Below are positions 35,901 through 47,900 of a stretch of DNA of 64,000 bases, in pieces. The translations under genes and the position numbers were made by a program. This stretch comes from Acheta domesticus (lineage: Eukaryota; Arthropoda; Insecta; Orthoptera; Gryllidae): NCBI GenBank assembly GCA_031308135.1, contig JAHLJT010009436.1, positions 124,299,366-124,363,365 on the forward strand, written 5' to 3'. Position 1 is the first letter of the stretch. Every line of letters begins with the position of its first letter. The notes under the pieces are model-generated. The model searched no databases. It was not told where the DNA came from and saw nothing but the letters and a program-made list of their open reading frames with translations.

Positions 35901-36210
35901 GCGCCTGCCATTTCAATTCGTCTTCCGACTTATGAAGCGCCTTTTAGGTCGGAGGATGAACTCTATAAGAAGATTGTAACTCTATCGTGGATTGTGTGTA
36001 CGGTTGTCAACGTTCAAACACAACAATGCAAGATGCTTCTTAACGGTGTCATTGCGCAGAGGAAGAAGCAGTAAACAAATCCAAGGAAATGCTGATATCT
36101 CTTGCAGAAAGATGTTTAACAAAAAAAAGTGAACATTTTTTCAACAAAGAACACATGTGTATTTTGCTCATTCCTCGTATTTTTAATACAAATAATATAT
36201 TAGTAATAAC

Positions 36211-36539
36211 CCGAGCGAAGTGGCTCAGTGCCAAGCGCGTTGACTTCGCAGTCGGGAGGCTCGGGTTCGATCACCTGGTCGCCAATCCTGATCGGAGTTT
36301 TTGTGGTTTCCCTCGGTCATTCAGACGAATGATGGGATGGTTAAAAAGGTCAGGATCACCTCTCGCCATTATCCTATCACCTTATAATTCATAATTCAAG
36401 GCTCAAAGGCGTTATCATACCAAGGAATACAGCTGAAAAGCTGATCCCCATAATGACACACATTAATCTCTCTTCTGGATAGAATATGACTAAGCCTCGG
36501 AAGGAAACGAATAATGTGGTTATAAATGGCCGACACGCA

Positions 36540-36604
<65 letters not shown>
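36211..36604 (+). mobile_element. tRNA-derived SINE (second family) with (AAT)n tail
   Basis: The tRNA-like head has A box TGGCTCAGTGCC (36221-36232) and B box GGGTTCGATCACC (about 36263-36275), correctly spaced for RNA polymerase III. The T-arm and acceptor regions do not pair as in a functional tRNA, so this is a derived element. A tRNA-unrelated body follows (GGAGTTTTTGTGGTTTCCC, then GAATGATGGGATGG). The 3' boundary at the (AAT)n tract (36540-36604) is inferred because many SINEs end in such tails. No duplication confirmed. Confidence 0.6.
36540..36604. repeat. (AAT)n microsatellite
   Basis: About 21 trinucleotide units, giving a poly-Ile artefact frame on minus. A second short (AAT)n at 36774-36790 may be the tail of another, unidentified retroelement fragment at about 36605-36790. 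Confidence 0.95.
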
Positions 36605-37065
36605 GACTGGGAAGTGCTAGAAATTGCTTTATTTGGAACAGCCCACATTTTGCGTAAAGTATTGTAGAGGCACTGATAGTCACCGGATCTGCTCCTTAGG
36701 TAGCTGGTTGCAACCTGGAGTAGATCTTATATTCAGCCGACTCATAACATCTTTAGTCGTGATGTAATGGGAAGATAATAATAATAATAAAATTTTAAAT
36801 GCTCTGAAAGAAGAATAAATTAGAAAGAACTAAGAAGATCTAGACAGAAAATTTGATATAATATAGTTTTTGAATGTGATCTGGCTAAAAGAAAATTTAA
36901 AATGACCTGTTAAATTTCTTTGGAAAATACATGTCATTGTTGTAAACCACAGGAAAGAAAAGAATGTAAAATATGACTGTGTATGATTTATGTTTCCTTG
37001 CCTTAATTTGTTCTTTAAAACTAAAATCACCGAGCGTAAAGGTGAGCAAGTCGTGAGTGAGGCCA
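36605..37065. other. AT-rich stretch, possible retroelement tail
   Basis: Ends of two AAT-tailed segments lie side by side here. No coding remnant is recognised. Confidence 0.35.
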
Positions 37066-37069
37066 CTTG

Positions 37070-37480
37070 GGAAACAGGAGCGTCCCCCGAGGACAGCCTG
37101 GCAACAAGGCATCTCGCAACACGCGCGTCTTTCCGGTGTCCGGGCGCGAGGGAGCGGATGCGGGAGGCGCTGCGTTTGCGGCGTCGGGGCGTCGCGGAGA
37201 CGCGTCGCGTCGCTTCGCGTCGCGTCGGCAGCACCAAAGACCTGGCCGCCTGCCGCCTGCTCGTTGGCACCTCGCACGATCGCCACGGCGCTGCGCGGCA
37301 CACGGCGGCACGCGGCTGATTCAGCGCCCTCGCGTTCGCACCGGAGCTCGCGTTCGCACTTGCACCGGAGGGAACGCGCGCGCTCTCGCGAAAGCCGTCA
37401 CGGACGCCGCGTCAGGGACGCCACGCCACGCGCGTTCCCAGACACGGCACCCGACCGGCCGCCACTCACAGAGGTGGGTG
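37070..37480. other. CpG island-like block with GCGTC repeats
   Basis: CpG-dense. A degenerate pentamer array of GCGTC/GCGTCGC words at about 37180-37232 recurs in the block at 39385-39424. The right edge has a donor-like CAGAGGTGGGTG at about 37468-37479. Confidence 0.55.
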
Positions 37481-37484
37481 TGAC

Positions 37485-38345
37485 GGTGAGAAGTCACAAC
37501 ATGGAAATACTGCACACCAGACCACGAAGTACATATAATCTACAATTATCCAATTATTGCTTTACTTAAGTTGGTATCGTTATGTCACACTGTGGGAATG
37601 TGGCTGATCATGTTGAAAATGAACTATTGACGGAAGCCCTGAGAGTTACAATGTCGATGAAGATGAAGGATTTCCATTTGGATTGAAAATAAATCTATTT
37701 CTAAAACGGTCCCCCTTAGCTCATTTGGATGGAAATTAGAAAACAAATTGGTCCAGGTCCTTGTTTCGGAATGTAATTCACCTTCATCAAGTCTGAATTT
37801 AAACATACATTTTAATCAATAGTTTTTAATGACATTTTCTATGAGCAGAATGAACGAGCCTGACGATTGCAATGTGTTTAGAATGTATTGTTAGTATGAA
37901 CTTGCAAAGCGCAGTTTAAACTTTTAAACACGAAAATTCTCACTGAAGGCGCCACACTAAACTGGTTATTGTAAATGAGCTAAAGCCGTAGACGAATTTT
38001 TTGAAGTGAGAGAGCTGCGTATTCAGTCAGAACATGTACTAACGTGTTCCATGTTAATTTGTAGTAAATGTGGCGTTCGGGTGTATAAAATGGTATTTGA
38101 CATTTTGGAGCAAATAGAATTGCTGACCTTTATGACGCACTATAAATAGGTCTGCCCAAATTCCAAGTGTTTTCAGTAACGGACAGCAAATAGAAATGAT
38201 CATTCTCTCGTACGTTTCAGCTTGTGTCTCTCATTTCGTGTAAAACTGTGTTTTTACTGCATTTTCTTGCAAAACGTGAAATGCCAGTTCCTATTCTTGG
38301 TACAGTCTCAGATTGCCATGCGGGCTTTACTGTCGTAAGGGCACT
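37485..38345. other. AT-rich stretch, nothing recognised
   Basis: The single short minus frame (37624-37806) has no motif. Confidence 0.55.
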
Positions 38346-38349
38346 CATG

Positions 38350-38600
38350 AATGCTTTCCACCTCTCGCGTTGAACGCCCGACACTCACAAGATTTGTTTT
38401 GAGGCGGTCCTGGCGAACGCAGGTGCTATTTTTTAAACTCGGCCACGGGAAGCACACGCTGGGAGCGACGTCATCGGGGCTCGTGTTCCGCCGGTGAGGC
38501 ATGTGAGCGCATTCCAGGCGCGGGGAGCACGTGACACCGCGTTGGCAGCAAGTGCGTCAGGTCCAGCGGCCGCCCTGTCCTACGACGGCGCACCTTGGCT
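38350..38600. other. Moderately GC-rich block
   Basis: Less CpG-dense than its neighbours. Carries a CACGTGAC E-box-like word at about 38528-38535. No gene. Confidence 0.4.
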
Positions 38601-38604
38601 CAAA

Positions 38605-39285
38605 ATGGGGTGACTGGCGCAACAATAAGGAGGAAGGAAAGAAATAAAAAAATTAAAATTTGTGGTGTCGCAGACGCTTTGGGTGATGTTCCAAGTTGGC
38701 CAAGAGTCTAAAACAGCAAATGGAAAATAAAATGTGAGGTCACGCGTTAAGTGCCTACGATTAGAAGATAGAATGATGTACTACGGCTTCCTTATGAGAT
38801 AGAGCTGTAATGAAATTATGCAATTTGAAACTGCTGTTAATCTGGAGGTCATAGAGTTGTGTTGCGACAACGAGGAGTCCGCTGCACAAATAGTATTTCT
38901 TCAATTAATTAAAACTATATATACGAAAGGCGGCACTGTAAAAAAGAATAAACCTAAATTAACGATCTTTCTCATTCTGGATGCAAAAGGCAAAAGCTTC
39001 TAAAGAGACATGGTCATCTCCAAGAAAGTGGAGAATGAAATCTTTTAGAAACTTCGACATAGTTACAATGAAATCGTATTGTTTTTCAGGAACTATGTAC
39101 GAAGCCCGTAAAATATTTCGATTTGTACTTTTTAGAAATGAGTATGTCTCTGGAGCTTTTATCTAACTTGAATATCTTAGACTGTTATTCAATTTGAATT
39201 TGTTCAACTTTACTACGCAACAGCCTCTAATTTCATTACTCATTTTTATTTGTTTATATTTTTATTGTCACTTTGTCACCCGCTG
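38605..39285. other. AT-rich stretch, nothing recognised
   Basis: Two 61-codon plus frames overlap without domain or splice support. Confidence 0.5.
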
Positions 39286-39289
39286 AATT

Positions 39290-39690
39290 CCTTGACACGC
39301 GCGTTCCGATAGCCTGAAACTACAGACAGTCTGCCATACGCGTTTACTGTCTGTCGTACGGGCGCGTCGTGCAGCGCTGGCAGGCTGCGCGCGTTGCGTC
39401 GCTTCGCGTCGCGTCGCGTCTCGACGCGGCCTCCGCGTGACGGTGACAGGCGGGGTTTCCCGGCGCGTGCCCCGCCTGCGGACGCGCGCACTTGAGCAAC
39501 GAGCGCGCAGGTGCGGGTGGGCGCGGTCCCGCGCGCGCTGTCTGCCAGGGGTCGTCGCTTGCCGCCCCCGCCCTCCCGCGCGCCGGCCGCGCCGCCCCGC
39601 GCCGGCTCCACCAACTCAGAATCCGCGTCGTCGTCGTTTCCCGCCTGTCGCCATCGCTTGGACGCCGTCGATCCGCTCCGCGACGAAACG
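39290..39690. other. CpG island-like block with GCGTC repeats
   Basis: The GCGTC pentamer array at about 39385-39424 matches the one near 37200. A diverged inverted pair, ACAGACAGTCTG/TACTGTCTGTCG, lies at about 39322-39356. Several overlapping frames are low complexity. Confidence 0.55.
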
Positions 39691-39694
39691 CCAA

Positions 39695-40425
39695 ATAACT
39701 GCGCACTCAGGGTTGCGTGCAACTCGTTGGCTTGGTTACTTCATGTGGAAAGGAGAGAGATGTTGAGAACGACTCGTGTTTTAGTTTGATAGGTAGTGTT
39801 TTCATGTCGGGAAGTTTCGCTGCCTAGGCGGTTGGCCAAGCTCGCAATTCCTTGGCGACATGTACGTTGGTAATGGATACGGGGATATTTATGTGTATTG
39901 ACTGAATCCAACAGGGATTCCCGAAGGATCCAATTATAAATAAAAGTAAAAAAATAAGAGTTCTGGGAATCCGTGTTTGTCATTGCGACGGTCATAGGTG
40001 TCAACGGTTTTAGTTGTCTAATTGGGAGATTGTCCCTCACCCGTTAAAATAATATTTCACCATTCGTGGCGTTTTGTTTACGCCTTTACTCTGTTGAATG
40101 CCAGAGGTGTTAGGCTTCAGAAGCTACAACTGTATGTAAGAGTTGGGATTTGACATAAAGTCAAAAAGAATGATTTTAGAGAAATACAATAAATGTAACA
40201 AGCACGTGTTGAGTACATTAAAATGTAATAAAGAATTCAATAACAGCAGTGGAGATTAAGTTACACAATGTATTATAAACCCTGAGGTGAGGTATTTCCT
40301 CATGAATGTCGCCAAGGTTGCGAGATGACCTTTCGTGAAAGTTTCAATTCAAAGCGTTTCTCTAGTTTCCTTAGCTAGAAAATAGCTTTATAAAAGTCCA
40401 GCAAAGTACGATAGAATGTATTTGT
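39695..40425. other. AT-rich stretch, nothing recognised
   Basis: A 99-codon minus frame (39741-40040) carries no recognised motif. Confidence 0.5.
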
Positions 40426-40429
40426 ATTC

Positions 40430-40928
40430 ACGTACCGTCGTCACCACCACCCGCTATTCCAACATCGCCATTGCCGCTTCTGCCGCAGCCCCTCCGCAAT
40501 CCTGGCCAAGAGCCACGCCTTCGCCTCACGCAACGGTCGGCGGCGCGGCTGCGAACGACCTTGCTAGCGCACGCGTGCGCTCACGCACGCGCACACGCAG
40601 CAACGGCTCGGGCGCCGGCGCCCAGCGGGGAAGGGACGGGTAGGTAAGGGAGGGGAAGGGAACTGGGACAGGCGGCGCGGGGGCCCGCGAAACACGCGGG
40701 CGTGGCGACGCGCGGCGCGGCGCGGCGTGTGAGCGTTCTCAGGCGCCCGCCGTCCCACGCCGCGCAGCATCGCGTCGTTCGCACGCTCGCCTCTGCGCCC
40801 TGTGCGCCTACCACTCACGCCCCGCCGGGTTCCACCTGGCCCTGCCCAGCGCCCTTCGCGCGGCGCCCCCCGGGCGCGCGGTTTGAAGCTGGCGCCCGGG
40901 CTTTGCATGCTCTTGGGGCGTTTATGCG
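40430..40928. other. CpG island-like block
   Basis: CpG-dense with GGCGCGGC and GCACGCGTGCGC alternating words (about 40568-40597). Its right edge is cut sharply by the transposon that begins at 40929. Confidence 0.55.
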
Positions 40929-41490
40929 TAGGGGTGGCAAAAAAAATCCCTGCTTTTATAACTTCGATATTTGCGAGCAGAAACATCGATATTATGAAAT
41001 CGATGTTTTTCTTGCGATGTTTTATTCAGATCGATATATTTGTTTAGAAACATAGATGTTTTCAAAAAAGATTTCTGATTATATAAATAAAATTTCCAGT
41101 ATCTATTTTTTTGGGTGGATTGCTCGCTATCAACACCCATTCATAAATCTTACAGTTGTCGATCCCCATACGCACAAAACCATTTGCAATGCACAACCTT
41201 TCTCCCACGTTATTACCTTTTTTGGATTATTTTTTTCTTTGTAATATCGTTAAACTGCATTTTTAACCTTGACCACATAGAACATTGATTAGAAAATTAA
41301 GATGGCAGTAAAATTTTAGGCAGATCAAGCATTAAATTAATATTGACGTGTTATGAATCACATTAGAACCAGGACATTTTACTTCGATGTTTTATCATGT
41401 TCAAAACATCAATATTTTTGTTGATGTTTTCATCGATATCGAAAAACTTTTGTTGATGTGTCGATGTATTGATATTTTGCTCAAATTTTG
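40929..41490. mobile_element. hAT-like non-autonomous element (copy B)
   Basis: The left end, TAGGGGTGGCAAA at the edge of a GC block, is a typical hAT-style terminus. The right boundary is less clear; TTTTGCCC near 41485-41493 is a plausible decayed counterpart. Both subterminal zones are full of ATCGAT words (AAACATCGAT near 40981, GATCGATATA near 41030, CATCGATATCGA near 41431, TGTCGATGTA near 41459), as in copy A at 10343-11024. No transposase frame and no confirmed duplication. Confidence 0.5.
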
Positions 41491-41525
41491 CCCAAATTTG
41501 TCATTACTATTTACGTTTTCTTGCT

Positions 41526-41937
41526 TGTGGGTCTTAAGGGGAGTGAGTGAATGAATAGGAAATTCCTGTTGCCACATCTACTTAGGGTTTTAGTTCCGTA
41601 AGTACAGAACGTGTTATATCCCAGGAGATAGTGTTTTTTCTAGGGAATGTACAGGTAGCTTACGTATGTGTGTAAGCGCGGGATACAAAGATGAAGGAAA
41701 GATAGAGCGCGTTCCCGGCCCCTTAGGGTACTCCTGCATTCATTTGATATTGACCGGAGACTCCACAAGAAAATTCAGGACAGCTCGCTACTCGAATTCT
41801 TCTCCAGACAATGGTTAAATTCAACCCAACTATGTAGCTAGTGTCAAAAATTCATCACCGTTGGGATTCAAATCCTAGATTATCTCACTCTACGATGGCG
41901 TGGATGCCAGACTGTTGCCGCTGTGTGGGTTTAAGGG
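41526..41937 (-). mobile_element. tRNA-derived SINE, long family, minus strand, with target duplication
   Basis: The element occupies about 41541-41923. Its flanks, TGTGGGTCTTAAGGG (41526-41540) and TGTGGGTTTAAGGG (41924-41937), are a target-site duplication differing by one indel. On minus, a B-box-like GGATTTGAATCCC lies at about 41863-41875, with a weak A box upstream. The body shares GGGTTGAATT, GAAGAATTCGAG, TGGAGTCTCCGGTCAA and GGGAACGCGC...CTATCTTTCCT with the copy at 49682, and TACTTACGGAACTAA with the copy at 35120. The 3' tail is an ATTCATTCACTCACTC run. Confidence 0.75.
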
Positions 41938-41939
41938 AA

Positions 41940-43680
41940 AGAGGGAATCTTCCGTGTATCTAACCGAGTTGTCGGCTAATTGGAATGTTACAGTGGTTTG
42001 AATGCTAGAAAGGGCTATATTCATTGATAGGATTGAAATTCACCAAAATTTAAATGAATTATTTTTGTCTTTGTGATACATTCGTTTCACCCTTAATCGT
42101 GTCAATTTGGTATATCCCAAGGAGCGATCGTCGCGACGCGACGTTTTAACTGCGAGTAGAAACATAAAAATGGAACTTTTTTTCTCATTACGCGAGTTTG
42201 TACCATACCTTATTACGGACGTCTGGAATGCAATAAACACCTCTTTCTGGCCTCATGTGAATGTTGTAATTTAGTAATAGTATCCAAAAAGTCTCAAAAT
42301 CTGAAGACATAATCAAAATTTCTATTTATAAGAAATACTGTGTTTTATTATATTCGCTTTATTACAGGGAATTGTATACATTGTATACAGAAAAATGCAT
42401 CATTTGTTGCAGAAAAATATATTGTTGAAAATGTCTTCAAAACTTATATAATTTTTCCACTACAGAAAAAATACACATACATGTTCGTCATCCTGATTTT
42501 TGCCTAATGATGTGGGCTTAAATAAGCTCTAATAATAGTTTTCTGTGAAAAAAATCATAATATAATATTTGTGTACTGGAATGAGGAGATGAATTTCAAG
42601 GGACATAACTGTGTGGTTTTCGGAGTTCCCCAAAACCTTGTTTTCCTGCGGCGAGCATATTGTTTACCGTCGTTGCAGAACTCGACACGCTGCATGCCAG
42701 CATTAATTAAGTAGGTAATTCATTTGGTTTCGGCGCCCGCCGGGGATATGCGGTTATGTAGCGCTTGATTGAGGAGAAATGACTTTTGCCTTGATTGCAT
42801 GGCTGCTAGCGCCATTGTCAAACGATTTTTCCTATTACGCGGTATTCTCATGCTGCGCCTTCGAAAATTGCATGAGTTGCGCATAGATAGTATTAAATTG
42901 AATTCCAATATCTATTACAAGAACACAAAATACATGGATATGTACTATAATATATAGTTAAATATGTTTTTAAGTTAAAAACGTATAAGATAGTGTTTCG
43001 CTTCAACACTTGCCTAGCTTACGAATTTTATATTAACGTTCAGTACTTTTGATTTAAATAAATTATGAGTTCAGTGAGTCAATTATTGTACAATACTACT
43101 TTGGTTATTTTTGTTCATCATCAACGATGTAAGGTGGTCTCAGTTACTACAGTTTTGAAGACATAATAAGGGTTAATTATGTGAACGGGAAGATCAATTT
43201 TACGGAACTGTTGTCTTCTCAATGGCAAACCTTCCGCTGGAGCTTTCATTATTTCACATAAATGTCTTCTTCTAACTTGAGTAAAATAGATATCATTTAA
43301 CAATACCCTATTTATTGTACTTAATTTTATGGAAATCTGAACATTATTCATAGAAAAATATTACTTTATATTATGGTTTCGTTTGTGTTAGAATGGTTAT
43401 TTTCTTTTCTTTAATATTTTCTATAAGACCCACTAATAAAAATTTAAAAAATATTGAAACAATACCGTGAAATGCAAGATTATTCACTAAAAATATAAAT
43501 TGATATAAATTATAGAAATAAATTTAAGGAAGAAAGGTTTTGATTATCGGTAACAAAAAAACTGCATCATTTCATTTTTCAACGTTTAAAAATGTCAACG
43601 AGCTGCATTCAGTTCTACAGCTGCTCTTTACCTTTTCGAGCCGAGGGAAAGGGCAGTATCGGCAAAGATCGGCCTTCCGA
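41940..43680. other. AT-rich stretch, no gene
   Basis: A GTATACATTGTATACAG duplicated word lies near 42370-42386. Short frames at 42040-42240, 42720-42957 and 43121-43351 show no domain. Confidence 0.5.
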
Positions 43681-43684
43681 ATGG

Positions 43685-44075
43685 ACTGCGACGGACTGCG
43701 CCCAAACCGCGCCGTCCCTTCGCGTGTAGCATGAGGGTGCCGCGCCGCGACGCCCCGTTGCCACGTGAGCGCAGCGTCCGGGACGATTGCGGACGTCGGC
43801 GCTGCACGTGTGCTGCGCGGCGGCACGTGACGGCGTCGCCGCCGTGACGTAAGGCGTCCCTCCCTCCCCTCCCCTTCCCTTACGGCCCCGCCCGTGTGCC
43901 CCTGCACCACCCACCGCCCCGCGACTTGCCGCGTGCGGTCGCCCGGCCTTCCTTAGTGGGTTGCCGAAGCCCCCGTTCGCTGCTAGCGACCTGCGTGACG
44001 AGTCCCGGCAATGCTGCACACCGTGAGACCACACACTCTGCACATGCATCGCTAGGGTGGGCGTCGTGTGGGGCG
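43685..44075. other. CpG-rich block holding an E-box cluster
   Basis: CpG-dense block with overlapping frames on both strands. The CACGTG cluster in its first half is listed separately. Confidence 0.55.
43762..43855. promoter_or_regulatory. Three CACGTG E-boxes plus a CRE-like site
   Basis: Perfect CACGTG occurs at 43762-43767, 43805-43810 and 43824-43829, followed by TGACGTAA at about 43845-43852. CACGTG is the core of Myc/Max, USF and CLOCK/CYCLE-type bHLH proteins. Three within 68 bp inside a CpG block suggest a promoter-proximal element. Function is inferred. Confidence 0.4.
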
Positions 44076-44079
44076 AAGC

Positions 44080-44755
44080 ATGCAGTGTTATGATTTCTAT
44101 GCGAAGTACACGGTTCTGATTTCTATGTGAGAAAAAGGCAAAAATTATCTTTGGAAATCACCTTGAATTTGGATAGGCAATACACGTATTTAAACGGACT
44201 CGTGTACTACATTCGTCAACGTTTAGTTTGAATTTTTATGTGAATTCTGTTAATTATTATCACGATAGTCTTTCTGTATTCTTTGCATGGAAATAATCGC
44301 TTAGGAATGTGACTATCAATGCGAAAATATATTCGCGCAATATATGTTATCCCAATACGTACACAAAACAAAATAAAGTTGATCCTGTTCATTACCGTTC
44401 TCTTTACCTCCAGATTTGAAAGTTAGGTTATTTCAGATACGTGAGACATTGGATTCTCTGCCATCTTGGAGATAATTGCACGCACAATATTATAACATAC
44501 TTGTATATTCCATACTAGTATATAACATAGTAGTAATATTCCGAAACCGGCAACCGGAAAGCTGATTCTGAGGCGTCGATTTAAAAGAGAAGTTGGCAGT
44601 CCTCGCAGCCAGAAGTACTGACGTTAGAATTTTCTGAGGTACGACAAGAATCTTGTCTGAGAAACTATGTTGAGCGTTGAGCTTCTCTGTATACATTGTA
44701 GTCTTGCGACCGGAATATAACGCAGTGCGTGAGCTGTTGAAAGTCCAACGCATTC
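44080..44755. other. AT-rich stretch, nothing recognised
   Basis: No supported frame or repeat. Confidence 0.55.
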
Positions 44756-44759
44756 ATCT

Positions 44760-45990
44760 AAGTCCGCAGCTGCTCGGCGCCGTCCGCTGTTTACGTCGTG
44801 GGGCGCAAGTTGGGAGCGTTCGCCCCCGCGAGCGGTTTACGAGCGGCTTGCGCGGGGGGGGGGGGAGGCTGCATCCCGGGGACTTGTCCTCGTAAACAGA
44901 TCAGCCGCCGCCACCGCAGCCGCCGCCGCCGCCGTCGCCTGCACCGCCTCCTCGGCCGCACTTTCGCTGACGCATCGCGCGCTGATTCACCGCGACGCCG
45001 GTAGATCGCGCTTCCATTTACGGCGTCCACCGGCCGGCCTACCCGCCCGCTCGGCATCGGAGTGTAGGGAGGCCCTTTCGTTTTTACTTCGGTTTCGCCC
45101 GATAAGGTCCACATAAACCCGGTTACGAAAGCCCGCGGGGGATGCCGGTTCTTCAGCGTGGCTCGCGACAGCCCGTCGTACCCGTTTACGGTGACTCATT
45201 GTTTGCCGTCTGGAAGCGAGTTTCCCCCGGTCTCCGGGGGACCGGTTCCGTTTGTCTGCCGGTCTCGACCTCGTCGTCGGCCGCGTTGCGCCGCCTTCCC
45301 GTCCGCGCTGCACCGCCCCCGCCCTCGCCGCCCCCGTCGTCACCTCCGCCTCGGCAAGTTAAATAAATGTCCGTGAACAATTCACGGCAGCGGCGTAGGC
45401 GGAGGGCTGCTCGGGGACAGTAATCAGCTCCTAGCGGCGAGGACGTGCGGGGCGGAGCGGGGCGGGGCGGGAGGGGGTTGGGGCGGGAGCAGTGGGTGCG
45501 GAGGACCTCCGAGACGCCAATTTCCTCCCCCTGCCGGTCGGCTCCAATCTGAAAGTTCTGCGGCCCGGTCCCATTTGTGAAGCCAGCGGCCGCCTGGAAC
45601 AGGACCAACTGCTAACTGGACTGGGCGGGGATGAGGGGGAGCGAGAGGACGGGGAAGAGCGCACGGCGGCAGAGGAGAGGCGGGGTGGGCGAGCTTACAA
45701 GGTCGCCCGCCGCGTCACGGAAGCCTCACCGCAACGTCCCGCCGCGCCTCTCTCCGCCCCCCGCCTTCCACCCGCCGCCACCGGGGTCGGCCGCCAACGC
45801 TTCCGCGTGCACCTCTCCCTCTCTCCTCCCCTCCACCCCGCCTTTCCCTTTCCTTTTCCCCGCCTCGCCCGCTATGTCGCCCCTCGCGCCGCCGGCCCCG
45901 GTGGACCAGGAGGCACGCTTTTGGGCGCGAGCCAGGCGCTCCCTGCGCCCTCCCGCCGCGCCGGGGCGTCCGTGAAGTATTGTTCTTACC
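44760..45990. promoter_or_regulatory. Largest CpG island-like block (about 1.2 kb)
   Basis: The longest GC-rich region in the window, with a G12 run at about 44854-44865, CGCCGCCG triplet arrays (44905-44945) and G-rich GGGGCGGGGCGGGG words (about 45450-45470). A TTAAATAAATGTCCGTGAAC AT patch at about 45360-45379 separates two sub-blocks. Frames up to 188 codons occur on both strands and are Arg/Pro/Gly-rich. It is the best candidate for a housekeeping-type promoter by size alone, but no exon is recognisable. Confidence 0.45.
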
Positions 45991-45994
45991 CTCC

Positions 45995-47635
45995 AACGAG
46001 CAGCGCTCTCGAATCAGGAAGGGTGCTCTCTTGCTCTCTAGTTACCCGTGACCGCTGAAAGAGGAGAAAATACTCGACATTAGGGCCGATCATGTGCATC
46101 TGGATTTTGTGAGCGCGTTGTCTTGCTCTAATCATCTTATCTTAATGCTCCAATGGGCGTCAGTGGCGTAAACTCTGAAATTATATTTAAACGACGTAGA
46201 CCTTGTGAGGTTACATACCATCAGAGATGGCATTGTAGACATTTATATGCTATTGAACGCATGTAGTTTCACATTTCAGTTAGTTTACAATTCGCAAATG
46301 TTATGTTTGAAGTTTTCGACATTTATTTATTTTTAATGAAAATTGAATAAACGTGTCTAATATGAATTGAGATACCAAAATTCATCAAATAACATATAAT
46401 AAGATTTGAAACTTAAATATTTCGTGGAAACGTGCCAGAATGAATCACATCTTCTAAAGCGTGTTAAATTAATGAGTTAAGTCTATCCCTTGTTACAATC
46501 TTTTTTCCAAATCATAATCAGTGTTGACTACCTTGCAATGCCTGTGAATAATACGAGAGAGAACGTATTACGTAGCGAGTAAATCGTGACATGTGGCGTC
46601 ATTCCCGGGCCGCGATCACTGACAAAACCTTTGTCGAGATGCATCAAGGCCTCCAAAGGTCAAAAGCAGGGCGCAAACAACCCACAAAAAGACAGGCGCG
46701 TGCCCATCGAATGCGTCGCAGCGACTTCTCCGCGTGACACGAGACAGATCCCGGTCTGACAGCACCCGCCGCGCACAAGCCGCTTTTGCGTTGGAGCCGC
46801 TCAAACGTATTAACTGGGCCCAACACGGGTGGAACGCCAAATCACTGGTGTAACATAAACAGCATGTTAGAAATCGTATTGAGTCATCAGCTTTGAGATG
46901 TGGACTTTATCATTTGCTGGTTCTTTTCCATTGCTACAGCCATTCAGAACTAAAGAAGAATATACACTGTACCCCCTTTTGTATTAAATCCATTCGCGGC
47001 GTAGAATATTAAATTATGTTCCTTTTCGTTTATTTTCTTTTTAATTTTGTATTTTCGTTTATAATGAATTGCAGACGTTCAGAATAAAACATGTAATGTC
47101 CACGTTTTTCTTTTTACAAGAAAATTAGGAAGATTTTGTAAAATTAACGCATTTTGAACTTTTTGAGCGCTCTTTCAAATATGACAATCAGTGATTTTGA
47201 CATAAGACCGACGTTAATGACGCTTTTTCAACAATTCACAGTTATTGTAAGATGTATCATTTAGATTTATTGATATATTTAGACAGTCAATCAACATATA
47301 TTCCATAAAAGAAAAACTTCTTTAACTTCTCTCATTACAAACGTTTACACGGTAACATCTCATTACAAATGTTTCCTGGCCAGTTAATCACATCCTTATG
47401 TGGAGTGTCAACAATTATGGGGCGTTATTTTAAATGCGTCAGTAGTGGACTTAATTCTGGGGATTGTCAAACATTAAAGATTTAGCCTTAACGTAATATC
47501 AATAGAATGTTTATTACAAGAAAGTGCAAATCACTCGGCAAAAACTTTTAACACTATTATTCAATTACTGTTACTCCATCTTTCTTTTATGTGTAGCCTC
47601 TCTGGCTTTTGTTTAGGGCAATGTGTTCTCGAATT
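45995..47635. other. AT-rich stretch with a small GC patch at 46600-46830
   Basis: The patch has minus frames of 60 and 74 codons without motifs. At about 47332-47372 a CTCATTACAAACGTTT-type word is repeated once (second copy CTCATTACAAATGTTT). Otherwise empty. Confidence 0.5.
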
Positions 47636-47639
47636 CGTG

Positions 47640-47900
47640 GAATTTTTACATGGGGCGTCGTCCGTCGGGGAGAATGGCAGTTGCACACAGATCGCGACGC
47701 AGTTTCCCTTGTCGGCGTGGTAGAGGCCGGCAGTGGCGAGCAGGGGCGGGCAGGGCGCGGCGCTGCCGGTCCCGTCGCGGCGCTGGCGTCACGAGGCGCC
47801 GCGGGTCGCGGCTGATGAGGCGTCCGCGTGCGCGGCGCCGCGCCGCCGCCGCCGCATTGCGACAGGCGCAAACCGACGCCCAGCCCTTGTGTTCTTGGCG
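47640..47900. other. GC-rich block
   Basis: CpG-dense with GGGCGGGCAGGGCGCGG words near 47744-47762. Three overlapping plus frames are composition-driven. Confidence 0.5.

Noticed and set aside
36221..36275. Functional tRNA gene
   Set aside because: A and B boxes are good, but acceptor and T stems do not pair and a SINE body follows.
36540..36604. Poly-Ile frame on minus
   Set aside because: Translation of the (AAT)n microsatellite.
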